Part shown: one piece after another, positions 1 to 8,135 of the stretch
Numbering within the stretch: the first letter of the stretch is position 1
Layout: each line of letters begins with the position of its first letter
DNA from: Megaustenia siamemsis
Lineage: Eukaryota > Mollusca > Gastropoda > Stylommatophora > Ariophantidae
Length of the DNA: 64,000 nt
Direction: 5' to 3'
NCBI GenBank assembly: GCA_032433765.1
Contig: JAVIAB010000073.1
Coordinates: 60,941,052-61,005,051 of the forward strand
Translations under genes and position numbers: made by a program
The notes under the pieces: generated by a model
The model's input: the letters and a program-made list of their open reading frames with translations, nothing else
What the model was told of the DNA's origin: nothing
Database searches by the model: none

Positions 1-80
1 ACAAGACTTAAAATACTTAGTTTAATCATCCAATAAATGAAGAAATTCAACAATACTTAGCATACCTATATTAAACACCT

Positions 81-350
81 TGAATAACCTATTATCGCTA
101 AGCGTTAACATACTTTAATAGAAAACAATCCAACTTATAACGTAAAATATAGTCTCCATCTTCTACACTGAATATAACCTATTATCGATAACACCTAACA
201 TACCTTAATAGAAAACAATCCAACTTATAACGCAAAATATAGTCTCAATCATCTACACTGAATATAACCTATTATCGATAACACTTAACATACTTTAAGT
301 GAAAACAATCCAACTTACTGTGTAAAATAGAATCTCAATCCGCTAGAATG
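81..350. repeat. three 90-bp tandem repeats
   Basis: Three copies with a 90-base period start at 81, 171 and 261. Each begins around AACCTATTATCG and ends near CTACACTG; the third copy is the most diverged. They are AT-rich and non-coding and lie just outside the outermost leftward gene. Iterated repeats near a gene-block edge could be regulatory or part of a terminal repeat; this is inference. Confidence 0.85.
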
Positions 351-434
351 AACAGTAACTTTCCTTGAAGCAACCAAACGTATGACACAAATTCTCACAT
401 GAGACTAGTTTAAATATATCCTGGTACAAGATTT

Positions 435-560
435 TAACCAATCAGCGAGTGACTATGAAAACATCGACTGATATCTGGATTAACCAATCAGAGAAGAGTA
501 TTAGTATAGGAGGCGGGGCAAAGAAATGACTGACAGCTAGATTAACCAATCAGAGAAGTG
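435..560. promoter_or_regulatory. three CCAAT-box-like repeats (TTAACCAATCAG)
   Basis: The string AACCAATCAG occurs three times, near 437, 482 and 543, in nearly the same context (TTAACCAATCAG followed by CGAG or AGAAG). CCAAT boxes bind NF-Y in animal promoters. They lie downstream of the 3' end of the leftward gene, so they may belong to another promoter or to a terminal regulatory region. Confidence 0.5.
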
Positions 561-1011
561 GGTGAATACTGACCTCATTTCCTGGTTGACAGGCCGTCGA
601 CTCTGGTTCATCGGTGGGGTCGGCAAATAGGGGTGGTGGCGGTAAAATTTCATCATCCTCCGCGTTATATGTAGTGGCTGTGGGTTCAGTGGTGGGGTCA
701 AGTAATGCGGGTGGTGAGTTAGTTGAACTGACAGGGGAGGGTGGTGCAGAGTCAGCTCCTTCCCAATTAATGTATTCCTTTATTCGTTGGGCTAAATGTT
801 CCCCACACAAGAAGACTACATCCTCTTTCGTGAACTCATGATATAAAATATCATTTATTTGCGCGCTAAGGCGTTCCTCAAACTCTAGAAGACACGAGTG
901 AGGTAACGTGTTGTCATCTTTCACCTGACACCCTTTACAATAGTCATATGGTTGATACTGTAGAATGCACAACACCTTGTCAAATAGGATGTAAGGTCTG
1001 ATAGATGCCAT
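550..1011 (-). CDS. uncharacterised Polinton protein with Cys/His motif, leftward
   Basis: About 153 aa if translation starts at the ATG at 1011; the frame stays open upstream to 1113, but that stretch looks like divergent promoter. The first half is folded-looking and carries a Cys-X2-Cys followed by His-X-Cys (YCKGC ... PHSC), which could bind zinc. The second half is low-complexity, rich in Pro, Thr, Ser and acidic residues. It is the only gene in the block on the minus strand, transcribed away from the packaging ATPase. Similar short Cys-motif proteins occur in other Polintons, but I know of no function. An early or regulatory role would be a guess. Confidence 0.65.
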   Translation of the reverse strand: MASIRPYILFDKVLCILQYQPYDYCKGCQVKDDNTLPHSCLLEFEERLSAQINDILYHEFTKEDVVFLCGEHLAQRIKEYINWEGADSAPPSPVSSTNSPPALLDPTTEPTATTYNAEDDEILPPPPLFADPTDEPESTACQPGNEVSIHPLL

Positions 1012-1133
1012 TTTATGGGAATCTGTAATATAAGAAAACCACATCACAAATATTTGGAATGGGACAGAACATGTAATACATGATAAAAATACTTTAAATG
1101 TGATAATACTCAATCAAAGTGTCATTAGTGACG

Positions 1134-1751
1134 ATGGACCCTCGGTGGAAACACCCCTTCACTGCTCTTATTGCTGGTCCCACCGGTTGTGGAAAAACTG
1201 TATTTGTTCAAAAGTTTCTACAGAATCTACAAGAGCTAGTTGTCCCCGTATCCGAGGAAGTTATATGGTGTTACGGGGAATGGCAACCAATATACGAGAC
1301 TATGGAGAAAGTGAGATTTATCGAGGGTCTACCAGATATAGATAACTTGGAAGGGGGTAAGAAGAGAAGACTCATCATCCTCGATGACTTGATGTCAGAA
1401 ACAGATGAGAGGGTGACAAAATTATTCACCAAAGGTAGTCATCACAGAGATATGAGCGTGATCTACATTGTTCAAAATCTATTTGGAAAAAATAAGGAAC
1501 ATCGAACTATAAGCCTCAATACTCATTATATAGTCCTTTTCAAGAATCCAAGAGACGGAAGTCAAATTACAAATCTGGCTAAGCAAATGTACCCTGGTCA
1601 AGTGGCGTACCTCCAAGAGAGTTTTAAGGACGCGACAGCGTCTCCCCACTGTTATTTGCTGGTAGACCTTCGACAGGAAACACCGGATCATCTGAGGCTG
1701 AGAACAAAGATATTTCCAGGGGAGAGACAAATCGTCTACGTTCCAAAGTAA
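1134..1751 (+). CDS. Polinton packaging ATPase (A32-like, FtsK/HerA superfamily)
   Basis: About 205 aa. The Walker A motif GPTGCGKT is at residues 15-22 and the Walker B segment LIILDD at about 80-85, followed by a conserved Asn/Gln-type sensor region (IVQNLF). In this family the ATPase pumps the genome into preformed capsids. I use the ATG at 1134, in a good context directly before the conserved MDPRW start, rather than the in-frame GTG at 1119. The next gene starts 4 bases after the stop, suggesting polycistronic expression or closely spaced promoters. The frame is fully open. Confidence 0.93.
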   Translation: MDPRWKHPFTALIAGPTGCGKTVFVQKFLQNLQELVVPVSEEVIWCYGEWQPIYETMEKVRFIEGLPDIDNLEGGKKRRLIILDDLMSETDERVTKLFTKGSHHRDMSVIYIVQNLFGKNKEHRTISLNTHYIVLFKNPRDGSQITNLAKQMYPGQVAYLQESFKDATASPHCYLLVDLRQETPDHLRLRTKIFPGERQIVYVPK

Positions 1752-1755
1752 TAGA

Positions 1756-2079
1756 ATGGAAGCTTCACTTAGACGACACGGTGAAATGTTGAAATGTCTG
1801 CGCTCAGCCACGCCGAGTGGTTTAAGAGCCATATTGAAAACGGCCTCTCCAGAACTCATTCGCTTTTCATGTGAGTGTTGTCATAACATATTAAAAGGTA
1901 ATGTTAGACTCACTAAGCATCAGAAGTGCGAGCTACGTCGACACAAGAACAAGCTGAGATTCCTCACTAAAAAGAAACCGAATCTTACGCAGAGGAAAGC
2001 AATTCTACAAACTGGTGGATTCATAGGTGCTTTGATCAAGCCTATATTAAGTGTTCTAGGTGGTGTATTAGGTCTGTAA
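1756..2079 (+). CDS. small basic Polinton protein with hydrophobic Gly-rich C-terminus
   Basis: 107 aa. The middle is very basic (many Lys/Arg, with a CECC-type Cys cluster near residues 39-42). The last ~20 residues form a hydrophobic Gly/Leu/Ile segment (GGFIGALIKP then ILSVLGGVLGL). Similar proteins are widespread in Polintons and adintoviruses and have been compared with membrane-active (melittin-like) virion peptides. The basic body may bind DNA and the tail a membrane; that division is inference. It lies between the ATPase and the next small ORF with 2-4 base gaps. Confidence 0.75.
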   Translation: MEASLRRHGEMLKCLRSATPSGLRAILKTASPELIRFSCECCHNILKGNVRLTKHQKCELRRHKNKLRFLTKKKPNLTQRKAILQTGGFIGALIKPILSVLGGVLGL

Positions 2080-2081
2080 TC

Positions 2082-2453
2082 ATGGCCAAGAAAATGATTT
2101 TGATGGATCCTCGGTTATTAGAGGGTTTGAAACAGACTTCCACGTATACACCACCCGAGGCGATCAATGATAACTTGAGAGATTTAGACGATGAAATGCA
2201 ACGTATCTTAGACCGTAACGATTTAGCCCCTGCTGATAAGGCCAGAGTGTACCAACGTACTTTGCAACAGTATTTAACTAGAATGGAGCAGTATAAACGA
2301 CGTCCTTTGGGATCAGTCGATCTCATTCAACATAACTCGTCAACAGAAAGAATACCTTCTCCTCCACCTTCGCCACCACCAGTCGATGTGCAACCAGAAC
2401 AAGCCAGGTACCCGAAACCCCAAAGACAAGTAATGAAAACACTTCACGGCTAA
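2082..2453 (+). CDS. small conserved Polinton protein, helical with Pro-rich tail
   Basis: 123 aa, starting two bases after the previous stop. The N-terminus MAKKMILMDPR is followed by a helical, charged region (residues ~25-75) with heptad-like spacing (LRDLDDEMQRIL ... YQRTLQQYL). A Pro-rich linker follows (SPPPSPPPVD) and a basic end. Comparable proteins with this N-terminal signature recur in Polintons at the same place, but no biochemical role is known to me. A structural or scaffold role is plausible but unproven. Confidence 0.7.
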   Translation: MAKKMILMDPRLLEGLKQTSTYTPPEAINDNLRDLDDEMQRILDRNDLAPADKARVYQRTLQQYLTRMEQYKRRPLGSVDLIQHNSSTERIPSPPPSPPPVDVQPEQARYPKPQRQVMKTLHG

Positions 2454-2505
2454 CCTCGTATAAATTGAGGTCCAAAAAAAAAAAGTCCAAAATCCCAACA
2501 CCAAA

Positions 2506-3573
2506 ATGGGAAAGGTGGTCAAAGTATTGAGACATTATTACTTTGACCCTAATCAACCAGGGTCGTATAGTGGTGCAAGAGCCTTGCAACGTAACACCAA
2601 AGTAGGAATTAAAGAGATCAATCGTTGGTTGAGTCACCAGGATACCTATACCCTTCATAAACCGATTCGACATAAATTTGAACGGCGTCCGATTATAACG
2701 AGTGGACCCAAACAACAATACCAAGCAGACTTAATCGATTTAAGACATTTGAAAAAACACAATGATGGGTACTCCTATTTGGTTTCTTGTGTGGATGTTT
2801 TCAGTAAATTAGCGTGGGCCGTCCCAATACGAACAAAAACGGGGAAATCATTAGTGGAGGCTGTTGGTAAAATATTTATCGATGGGAAACCTGCGAGTCT
2901 TCAAACCGACAAAGGGTCAGAGTTTCTGAACAAAACATTTCAGAAATTTCTCGAAGACAACAATATTCACTTTTTCACCACCCAGAATGAAGATATTAAG
3001 GCTGCTGTTGTGGAACGTTTTAACAGGACTCTGAAACAAAGGATGTGGCGATATTTTACGAAATCCAATCGACTTTGTTATGTACATGTGCTACCCGCCC
3101 TACTTCGAAGTTATAATCATTCGTACCACAGAAGTATAAAAATGGCACCGGTCGACGTTAGCAGAGACAATCAAGAACAAGTGTGGAACACGTTGTATAA
3201 CAAACACAACTTGAAATTTGAAAGACCCCTGTATAAGGCTGGTGATCGAGTTAGAATGGTCCTGGGCAGAGCTAATTTTAAAAAGGGTTATGCCCCAGCT
3301 TGGACGGAGGAACTCTTTACCATCAGTCGAGTAACTGAAACAAAACCCGTTACATATGTGCTAAAAGATGATAAGGGTGATGAAATAGAGGGGTCATTTT
3401 ACACCCAAGAAATTCAAAAGGTTGGAGACAAGAATGAGTACAGGGTCGAGAGGGTTATAACCCAACGTCGCACGTCATTGGGACGAAAAGAGAGTTTAGT
3501 CAAGTGGTTTGGTTATGATTCCTCATTCAACAGTTGGATACCGACCAAGGACATTGTCAGATACAAAAACTAG
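2506..3573 (+). CDS. Polinton retroviral-type integrase with C-terminal chromodomain
   Basis: 355 aa. The core DDE fold is complete: Asp75 (QADLIDL), Asp135 (LQTDKGSEF) and Glu170 (VVERFNRTL), with 34 residues between the second Asp and the Glu as in retroviral and Ty3 integrases. Residues ~309-352 form a chromodomain (YRVERVI ... VKWFGYDSSFNSWIP), which can direct integration to marked chromatin. This enzyme inserts the linear element into host DNA. The ATG at 2506 follows an A-rich leader. There are no stops or frameshifts and all catalytic residues are kept, so the copy could be active. Confidence 0.95.
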   Translation: MGKVVKVLRHYYFDPNQPGSYSGARALQRNTKVGIKEINRWLSHQDTYTLHKPIRHKFERRPIITSGPKQQYQADLIDLRHLKKHNDGYSYLVSCVDVFSKLAWAVPIRTKTGKSLVEAVGKIFIDGKPASLQTDKGSEFLNKTFQKFLEDNNIHFFTTQNEDIKAAVVERFNRTLKQRMWRYFTKSNRLCYVHVLPALLRSYNHSYHRSIKMAPVDVSRDNQEQVWNTLYNKHNLKFERPLYKAGDRVRMVLGRANFKKGYAPAWTEELFTISRVTETKPVTYVLKDDKGDEIEGSFYTQEIQKVGDKNEYRVERVITQRRTSLGRKESLVKWFGYDSSFNSWIPTKDIVRYKN

Positions 3574-3575
3574 AG

Positions 3576-3854
3576 ATGGTGGAAGAAGGTGAATCGTTTG
3601 AAGATCCTGTTTTGCGAACCCTGAGCTCTGGCGGGGAGAGAACCTCGCTCTGGCCAGTATTTGGGAAACTATTCCCCCGTTTAGAGATTGTCTTTATGTG
3701 TCAAATGCTTGTTATATATGCCGTTGTCGCGGTCTCGCTGTTCAATCTGTCCACTGAAAAGCCAGACGCGAAGGACGGAAAACTGTGGATCGCCCTACTG
3801 AGCAGTTGTTTAGGTTACATGCTCCCGAATCCAAAGTTGGAGACGAAAAGGTGA
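3576..3854 (+). CDS. small membrane protein of the Polinton block
   Basis: About 92 aa from the ATG at 3576, two bases after the integrase stop; the frame is open further upstream inside the integrase gene, but that ATG (3534) would only give an overlapping extension. A hydrophobic segment (VFMCQMLVIYAVVAVSLF) is a clear transmembrane helix, and a second weaker one (LWIALLSSCLGYML) follows. Small membrane proteins at this position are common in adintovirus-like elements. A role in entry or the virion membrane is possible; no family assignment is made. Confidence 0.65.
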   Translation: MVEEGESFEDPVLRTLSSGGERTSLWPVFGKLFPRLEIVFMCQMLVIYAVVAVSLFNLSTEKPDAKDGKLWIALLSSCLGYMLPNPKLETKR

Positions 3855-3864
3855 ATAGAGGAAA

Positions 3865-4662
3865 ATGAGTTTTTATGTCACGTTACCCACCAATGCTTCT
3901 ATGGATATTTTTAAGGAAAATAACCCCGGCCACTTTTTCGTCAAGCTTCCTCAGACCATTGATATTACAACACAATATGAGATTGCGCTGGTCGAGATAC
4001 AGTTTCCGCTAAATTATTTCAATGTAATAGAGGGTGATGTCTGGATTCGATACGAATCTCTCGCTAACGACGATATTTGCGACGCTAGATTTTATTTCAA
4101 CGTGACATTGGAGCCTGGGTTATACACGAAACCCGATGCGTTCATCGGCGCGTTGAATGCGTCGATCATAAAAGCGGAGGATGAGTCGAACGGGGATGTG
4201 AAAGGGAAAAAAATGAGATTCATTTACGCAAAAGAGGTGAATAAAGCCATCTTGAAACTTTACGAAAAAGGAGTTAGTGTTACCATAAGCGACACTTTGA
4301 AAAACATGTTAGCCTTCACCACGACCTCAATAGCAGACACGGCTCCCGATATCTTCAGCGTGGGTGAAATGGACTTGGAAAGTGTTGCAAAAAATGTCTA
4401 CGTCTACTGCGATCTGGTTTCACCCAGACCCGTCGGGGATGTGATGGTACCTCTCCTCAGGAGCGTGCCTGTTCTCAATAGAAATCACACCTCGGTGTTT
4501 CAGATCTACGATAAGCCTCACTACCTGCCCCTGAGTAGATTTTCCTTCGATACCGTGGAAATCCTTTTAGCCAACGAACATGGAAAAACCATTCCATTCA
4601 CCAGTGGGACGTCGGTGCTAACGGTACACTTTCGAGTGAAGAAACATCTCGAGCTGGTATAA
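3865..4662 (+). CDS. Polinton minor capsid (penton-like) protein
   Basis: 265 aa. The N-terminus (MSFYVTLPTNAS ... FFVKLPQTI ... YEIALVEIQFP) is typical of the single jelly-roll penton protein of Polintons and adintoviruses, which forms the fivefold vertices of the capsid. It precedes the core-like and major capsid genes, the usual order. Its stop overlaps the next start (TAATG at 4660-4664), suggesting coupled translation or simple compaction. The frame is intact. Confidence 0.88.
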   Translation: MSFYVTLPTNASMDIFKENNPGHFFVKLPQTIDITTQYEIALVEIQFPLNYFNVIEGDVWIRYESLANDDICDARFYFNVTLEPGLYTKPDAFIGALNASIIKAEDESNGDVKGKKMRFIYAKEVNKAILKLYEKGVSVTISDTLKNMLAFTTTSIADTAPDIFSVGEMDLESVAKNVYVYCDLVSPRPVGDVMVPLLRSVPVLNRNHTSVFQIYDKPHYLPLSRFSFDTVEILLANEHGKTIPFTSGTSVLTVHFRVKKHLELV

Positions 4663-5159
4663 TGGTGAGACATACACCCTTTCACCGCAATGCCAGGTTA
4701 TACGAAGACTTTTATTGCTGTCAGGCGGGTGATGGGATGCCAGTGTTTATAGGAGGTCGAAATCAACGAGGACGAGGAATCGGTAGTTTCTTTGGTGGAA
4801 TCGGGAGGGCTATTTTACCCTGGTTAAAAACAGGGGGTAAAGCCTTACTCAGAGAAGGCGTGGGGACCGGTCTGCAGGTCGCGCAGGACGCATTAGCTGG
4901 CAGAAATATCGGCGATGCTTTCAAATCACGAGCTAAGGAGGCCGGCATGCGGTTATTAGACGGGACCGTAGACCACCTGACGGGTAACAACCAATCAGGA
5001 AGTGGTTTACGACGACGAATCAGAAAGCGAGTCGGGAAGGCAGCCCCACCTGGCCAACCCGTTACGAAGAGAATAAAACCATCAGCTAGACTGTTCCCCC
5101 TTCATTCTGCAACCAAGAGGCGAACTAAACTGTCGGTACCAAAAGATATATTTGATTAA
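4662..5159 (+). CDS. Gly-rich basic virion core-like protein of the Polinton
   Basis: 165 aa. A Gly/Arg-rich stretch near residue 30 (GGRNQRGRGIGSFFGG) leads into an amphipathic region (PWLKTGGKALL). A helical middle and a strongly basic C-terminus (GLRRRIRKRVGK ... ATKRRTK) follow. The layout resembles adenovirus minor core or membrane-lytic proteins (pX/pVI type), and comparable proteins occur next to the major capsid gene in adintoviruses. The start overlaps the penton-like stop by one base, and the stop overlaps the major capsid start (TAATG at 5157-5161). Confidence 0.75.
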   Translation: MVRHTPFHRNARLYEDFYCCQAGDGMPVFIGGRNQRGRGIGSFFGGIGRAILPWLKTGGKALLREGVGTGLQVAQDALAGRNIGDAFKSRAKEAGMRLLDGTVDHLTGNNQSGSGLRRRIRKRVGKAAPPGQPVTKRIKPSARLFPLHSATKRRTKLSVPKDIFD

Positions 5160-6466
5160 TGATGTCTCTCATTCACCCCAAGTCATGTGAATGTCTTCAT
5201 TCTGGTTTGGATTTATTTAGCGTTCCACCAACTCAGACTGCTGTAGACTCGGGCCAATTTACTGAAATTCGACCTCTTGCCTCGTTAGCACATGGGGCTC
5301 CCATAGAGTTTTTCATTTCTGGAAACACTGAAGAGTATCTAGATCTTTTCAACACGTTTTTACATCTGCGGGCCAGGATCACCCTCCCCAATGGTGAAAG
5401 TTTACCATTGGATGCCGAGGTAGGTCCAGTCAACAATTATCTTCACAGTCTATTCTCGCAAGTCGATGTTTCTCTGAATGATACATTGATTACACCATCT
5501 GAGAATACCTATCCATTTAGAGCAGTGTTCGAGACTTTACTAAACTATGGGGAGGATGCGAAAACGGGGCACTTGACGGCTGCTCTGTTCTACAAAGATA
5601 CAGAAGGCCACCACGATGATATGCAGGCTAACGAGGGATTTAAAATACGACGTGCTTTGACTTCGGATAGTAAAGAGGTTGAAATGATGGGTCGTTTGCA
5701 CTCTGATCTCTTTGTGCAGGACCGTTACATGTTAAACAGAGTGGATGTAAAGATTAAACTCACACCCTCTAAGGACGTGTTCAACATCATGGCTCAGGAT
5801 AAGTCTGTGGGTTATAAGAGTGTAATCACTTATGCTGCCCTCGTGGTCAGGAAAGCCAAGCTAAACCCAGCAATTTCTCTGGCCCACGAAAAAGCGCTTT
5901 TAAGTGGGAATGCACGGTACCCAATCAAGCGGGTTACCCTGAAAACATTTGCCATTGCTCGTGGGATGTATTCCCACAACCAAGACAATTTATTCCTATC
6001 TCAAACGCCAACACGTATAGTGATAGGTCTGATTACCGCCGGTGGGTTTAATGGAGTTTATAACATTAACCCATTCAATTTTCAACACTTTGGTTTGACT
6101 TATATGAACCTGATGGTTGACGGGAGATGTGTATCCGGAAAGCCCCTAGCTATGGATTTTGAAAACAATCACTATGCGCGAGCCTTTTTTGGTACAAATT
6201 TGGCCATGGGTTTGATTGGTAGAGATGCTGGCAATGGTATTGATTATCATCAGTTCAAGGATGGCTTTTGTCTATTTGGTTTTGACCTCTCACCCAGTCT
6301 GCTAGATGGAACCCAGTTTGAGCTAGCCACGAGTGGACCCTTGTCGATAGAGCTCAAATTCGCCGCTCCCACGACAACTCCCCTACAAGTTATTGTCTAC
6401 GCCGAGTTGGATTCAGTACTGGAAGTGTCCAAGACAAGACAGGTTCTAACAGACTACGCTATTTGA
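5159..6466 (+). CDS. Polinton major capsid protein (double jelly-roll)
   Basis: 435 aa, the expected size for the hexon-like major capsid protein of Polintons. The start (CECLHSGLDLFSVPPTQTAV) and internal blocks (IEFFISGNTEEYLDL, LFSQVDVSLND) are characteristic; related host-genome copies are often annotated as uncharacterised F54H12.2-like proteins. Trimers of this protein form the icosahedral shell. Two ATGs in tandem (5159 and 5162) are available. The frame is intact. Confidence 0.93.
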   Translation: MMSLIHPKSCECLHSGLDLFSVPPTQTAVDSGQFTEIRPLASLAHGAPIEFFISGNTEEYLDLFNTFLHLRARITLPNGESLPLDAEVGPVNNYLHSLFSQVDVSLNDTLITPSENTYPFRAVFETLLNYGEDAKTGHLTAALFYKDTEGHHDDMQANEGFKIRRALTSDSKEVEMMGRLHSDLFVQDRYMLNRVDVKIKLTPSKDVFNIMAQDKSVGYKSVITYAALVVRKAKLNPAISLAHEKALLSGNARYPIKRVTLKTFAIARGMYSHNQDNLFLSQTPTRIVIGLITAGGFNGVYNINPFNFQHFGLTYMNLMVDGRCVSGKPLAMDFENNHYARAFFGTNLAMGLIGRDAGNGIDYHQFKDGFCLFGFDLSPSLLDGTQFELATSGPLSIELKFAAPTTTPLQVIVYAELDSVLEVSKTRQVLTDYAI

Positions 6467-6470
6467 GAAA

Positions 6471-6956
6471 ATGAACACGGGGGATATTTACAGTCTCTTG
6501 ATGTCCGATGTTTTTGTTCGAGGTTGCGCCCTTGTTAGTGTCATCCCACGAAACCACTTACCACCCCTCATCGATCAAACCAAGACTGCAGCCTTTGTCG
6601 TAAACACCGACCCTGCCCACAAACCTGGTGAACACTGGGTGGCCATCTTTTACAATGGCCTCGGCCAAATAGAGTATTTTGATTCCTACGGTTTACCTCC
6701 CAGGCACATTGATATTTTAAACTTTATCGAGAGGAATTCACATGTTCCATTCGTCTACAACTCACGAGTGTTACAAGACTTGTTTAGCAACACGTGTGGT
6801 CTATATTGTGTTTATTATATAATTTTAAAGTGTCGTGGTGCGAGCATTAACAGAATTCTCATGCCATTTTCAACGAAACAACATATTAACGACCGTATCA
6901 TTTATCGGTTGATGACGCCCTGGATCCATCGACTGAGTGGAACAAACTTCCCATGA
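6471..6956 (+). CDS. Polinton adenain-like cysteine protease
   Basis: 161 aa. The Ulp1/adenain triad is complete: His55 (GEHWVAIF), Asp71 (EYFDSYG), and Cys109 (NTCGLYCVYY), with Gln102 for the oxyanion hole. In adenoviruses and Polintons this enzyme matures capsid and core proteins. It follows the major capsid gene by 4 bases and closes the virion-gene block. Confidence 0.93.
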   Translation: MNTGDIYSLLMSDVFVRGCALVSVIPRNHLPPLIDQTKTAAFVVNTDPAHKPGEHWVAIFYNGLGQIEYFDSYGLPPRHIDILNFIERNSHVPFVYNSRVLQDLFSNTCGLYCVYYIILKCRGASINRILMPFSTKQHINDRIIYRLMTPWIHRLSGTNFP

Positions 6957-7021
6957 CTCATCAAAGATGGCGGCTCTCTGAACATGTCTCAACACGTCCG
7001 ATGACGTATTGCATCAGTTAC

Positions 7022-7110
7022 TATAAATAGAACGTATTCCATTGGTTACTATAATTAGGCTGGCCACGCCCCACTTGTTACAGGGTATAAAAGTCAGCCG
7101 TTCTCAGTTC
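7022..7110 (+). promoter_or_regulatory. TATA-box promoter of the PC4-like gene
   Basis: Two TATA boxes are present: TATAAATA at 7022-7029 and TATAAAAG at 7086-7093. Between them lie ATTGG (inverted CCAAT) near 7050 and a CACGCCCC GC-type box near 7065. TCAGTT at 7104-7109 resembles an arthropod-type initiator. The layout gives this gene its own RNA, separate from the packed virion block. The start site is inferred. Confidence 0.6.
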
Positions 7111-7160
7111 TACTACATACAGAAAGTCAGAGCCCTGCTACCAAGTCGTGTGATTCAAAC

Positions 7161-7700
7161 ATGGAATCGGCTAGCATTAATATGCCAGCTTCATTTGATG
7201 TATGTGATCAACGTATTTTCATGTCTCGTAGAAATGAGAATATAATTCCACTGTCCAAAGATGGTGTTAAGGCAGTCTCAGTTTCTGCTTTTCATAACAG
7301 ACCATTGATAAACATAAGGTCATATCGTGGTGAGAGTCTTCTTAAGTTTCCTACCAGAACTGGAATAACACTCTCGAGAGATGAATTTATCACGCTAGTT
7401 GATATTCGAGATGACATTTTAGCAACTTATGATAACATCAACTATACTACACCTCTTGTTGAGCAACCGAAAGAACCAAGAGATATGTATGCCTCGAGTG
7501 ATTCAATTTCCACTCAGTCGCCAATTACCTACGCCGTCTTTGATCAAGGCTTTGTCAAAATGGAGGGTGGCTGTGTTTTGAACTCTAATCAACCTTCGTA
7601 TTCACCAGTGTTTGATAACCATTTAGCTCAAACAGACAGTTCCAACAAAGCGAGGAAGCCGAGACGAGTAAAATTAATAAATTCTGCAGTGGGACAGTGA
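7161..7700 (+). CDS. PC4-like (SUB1 coactivator fold) protein of the Polinton
   Basis: 179 aa. Residues ~36-90 match the layout of the PC4 ssDNA-binding/coactivator domain: beta strands VSVSAFHNRPLINIRSY, a basic turn, then KFPTRTGITLSRDEF and a helix (DIRDDILATY). In PC4 the equivalent is the INIREY ... GISL.. core. The rest is not recognised: residues 1-35 and a Ser/Asn-rich C-terminus ending in a basic patch (KARKPRRVK). It has its own TATA promoter and two AATAAA signals (7846 and 7870). A role in element transcription or ssDNA binding during replication is inference. I recognise this by eye only. Confidence 0.6.
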   Translation: MESASINMPASFDVCDQRIFMSRRNENIIPLSKDGVKAVSVSAFHNRPLINIRSYRGESLLKFPTRTGITLSRDEFITLVDIRDDILATYDNINYTTPLVEQPKEPRDMYASSDSISTQSPITYAVFDQGFVKMEGGCVLNSNQPSYSPVFDNHLAQTDSSNKARKPRRVKLINSAVGQ

Positions 7701-7845
7701 CATTTTTATTACTTATACATGACTATGTTGTTATTTGTGTACTTTTTTCAGATGATTTGAATTCATATTTGTACTATTGAAATCATCATTGTTCAATTAT
7801 AAACATTTGAATGTGTAACATGTATTGTCCACGTTGATGTATTGA

Positions 7846-7875
7846 AATAAATTTATGTTTCAGTGTGAAAATAAA
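7846..7875 (+). terminator. two polyadenylation signals
   Basis: AATAAA at 7846-7851 and again at 7870-7875, about 150-170 bases after the PC4-like stop. They probably end that transcript and possibly the whole rightward block. Confidence 0.6.
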
Positions 7876-8135
7876 CATTATAAAAAGAGCATATTTGTTT
7901 GATTTTTATTTGAGTTGTTTTAATTTATTTAATTTTAAATTATTTTGTTAAATTAAAATAAATGACAGTATAGAATCTATGAAATAAGGTTCTACTTACG
8001 ATTTGTAAAGAAAAATTACTTGTACAGCCAAGCACACTCTTGCTTGCGTTACAGCCAAGACACTCGTTGAAACTGCTTCAGAGAGTGAGAATAAAATCCT
8101 GGCTGCTTGGATCTACTTATATACAGTTCTAACCT

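Noticed and set aside
614..841. 75-aa plus-strand frame opposite the leftward Polinton gene
   Set aside because: Gly/Ser-rich mirror of the Pro-rich tail of the real minus-strand gene.
1479..1859. 126-aa minus-strand frame inside the Polinton ATPase
   Set aside because: Shadow of the ATPase; no motif, wrong strand for the block.
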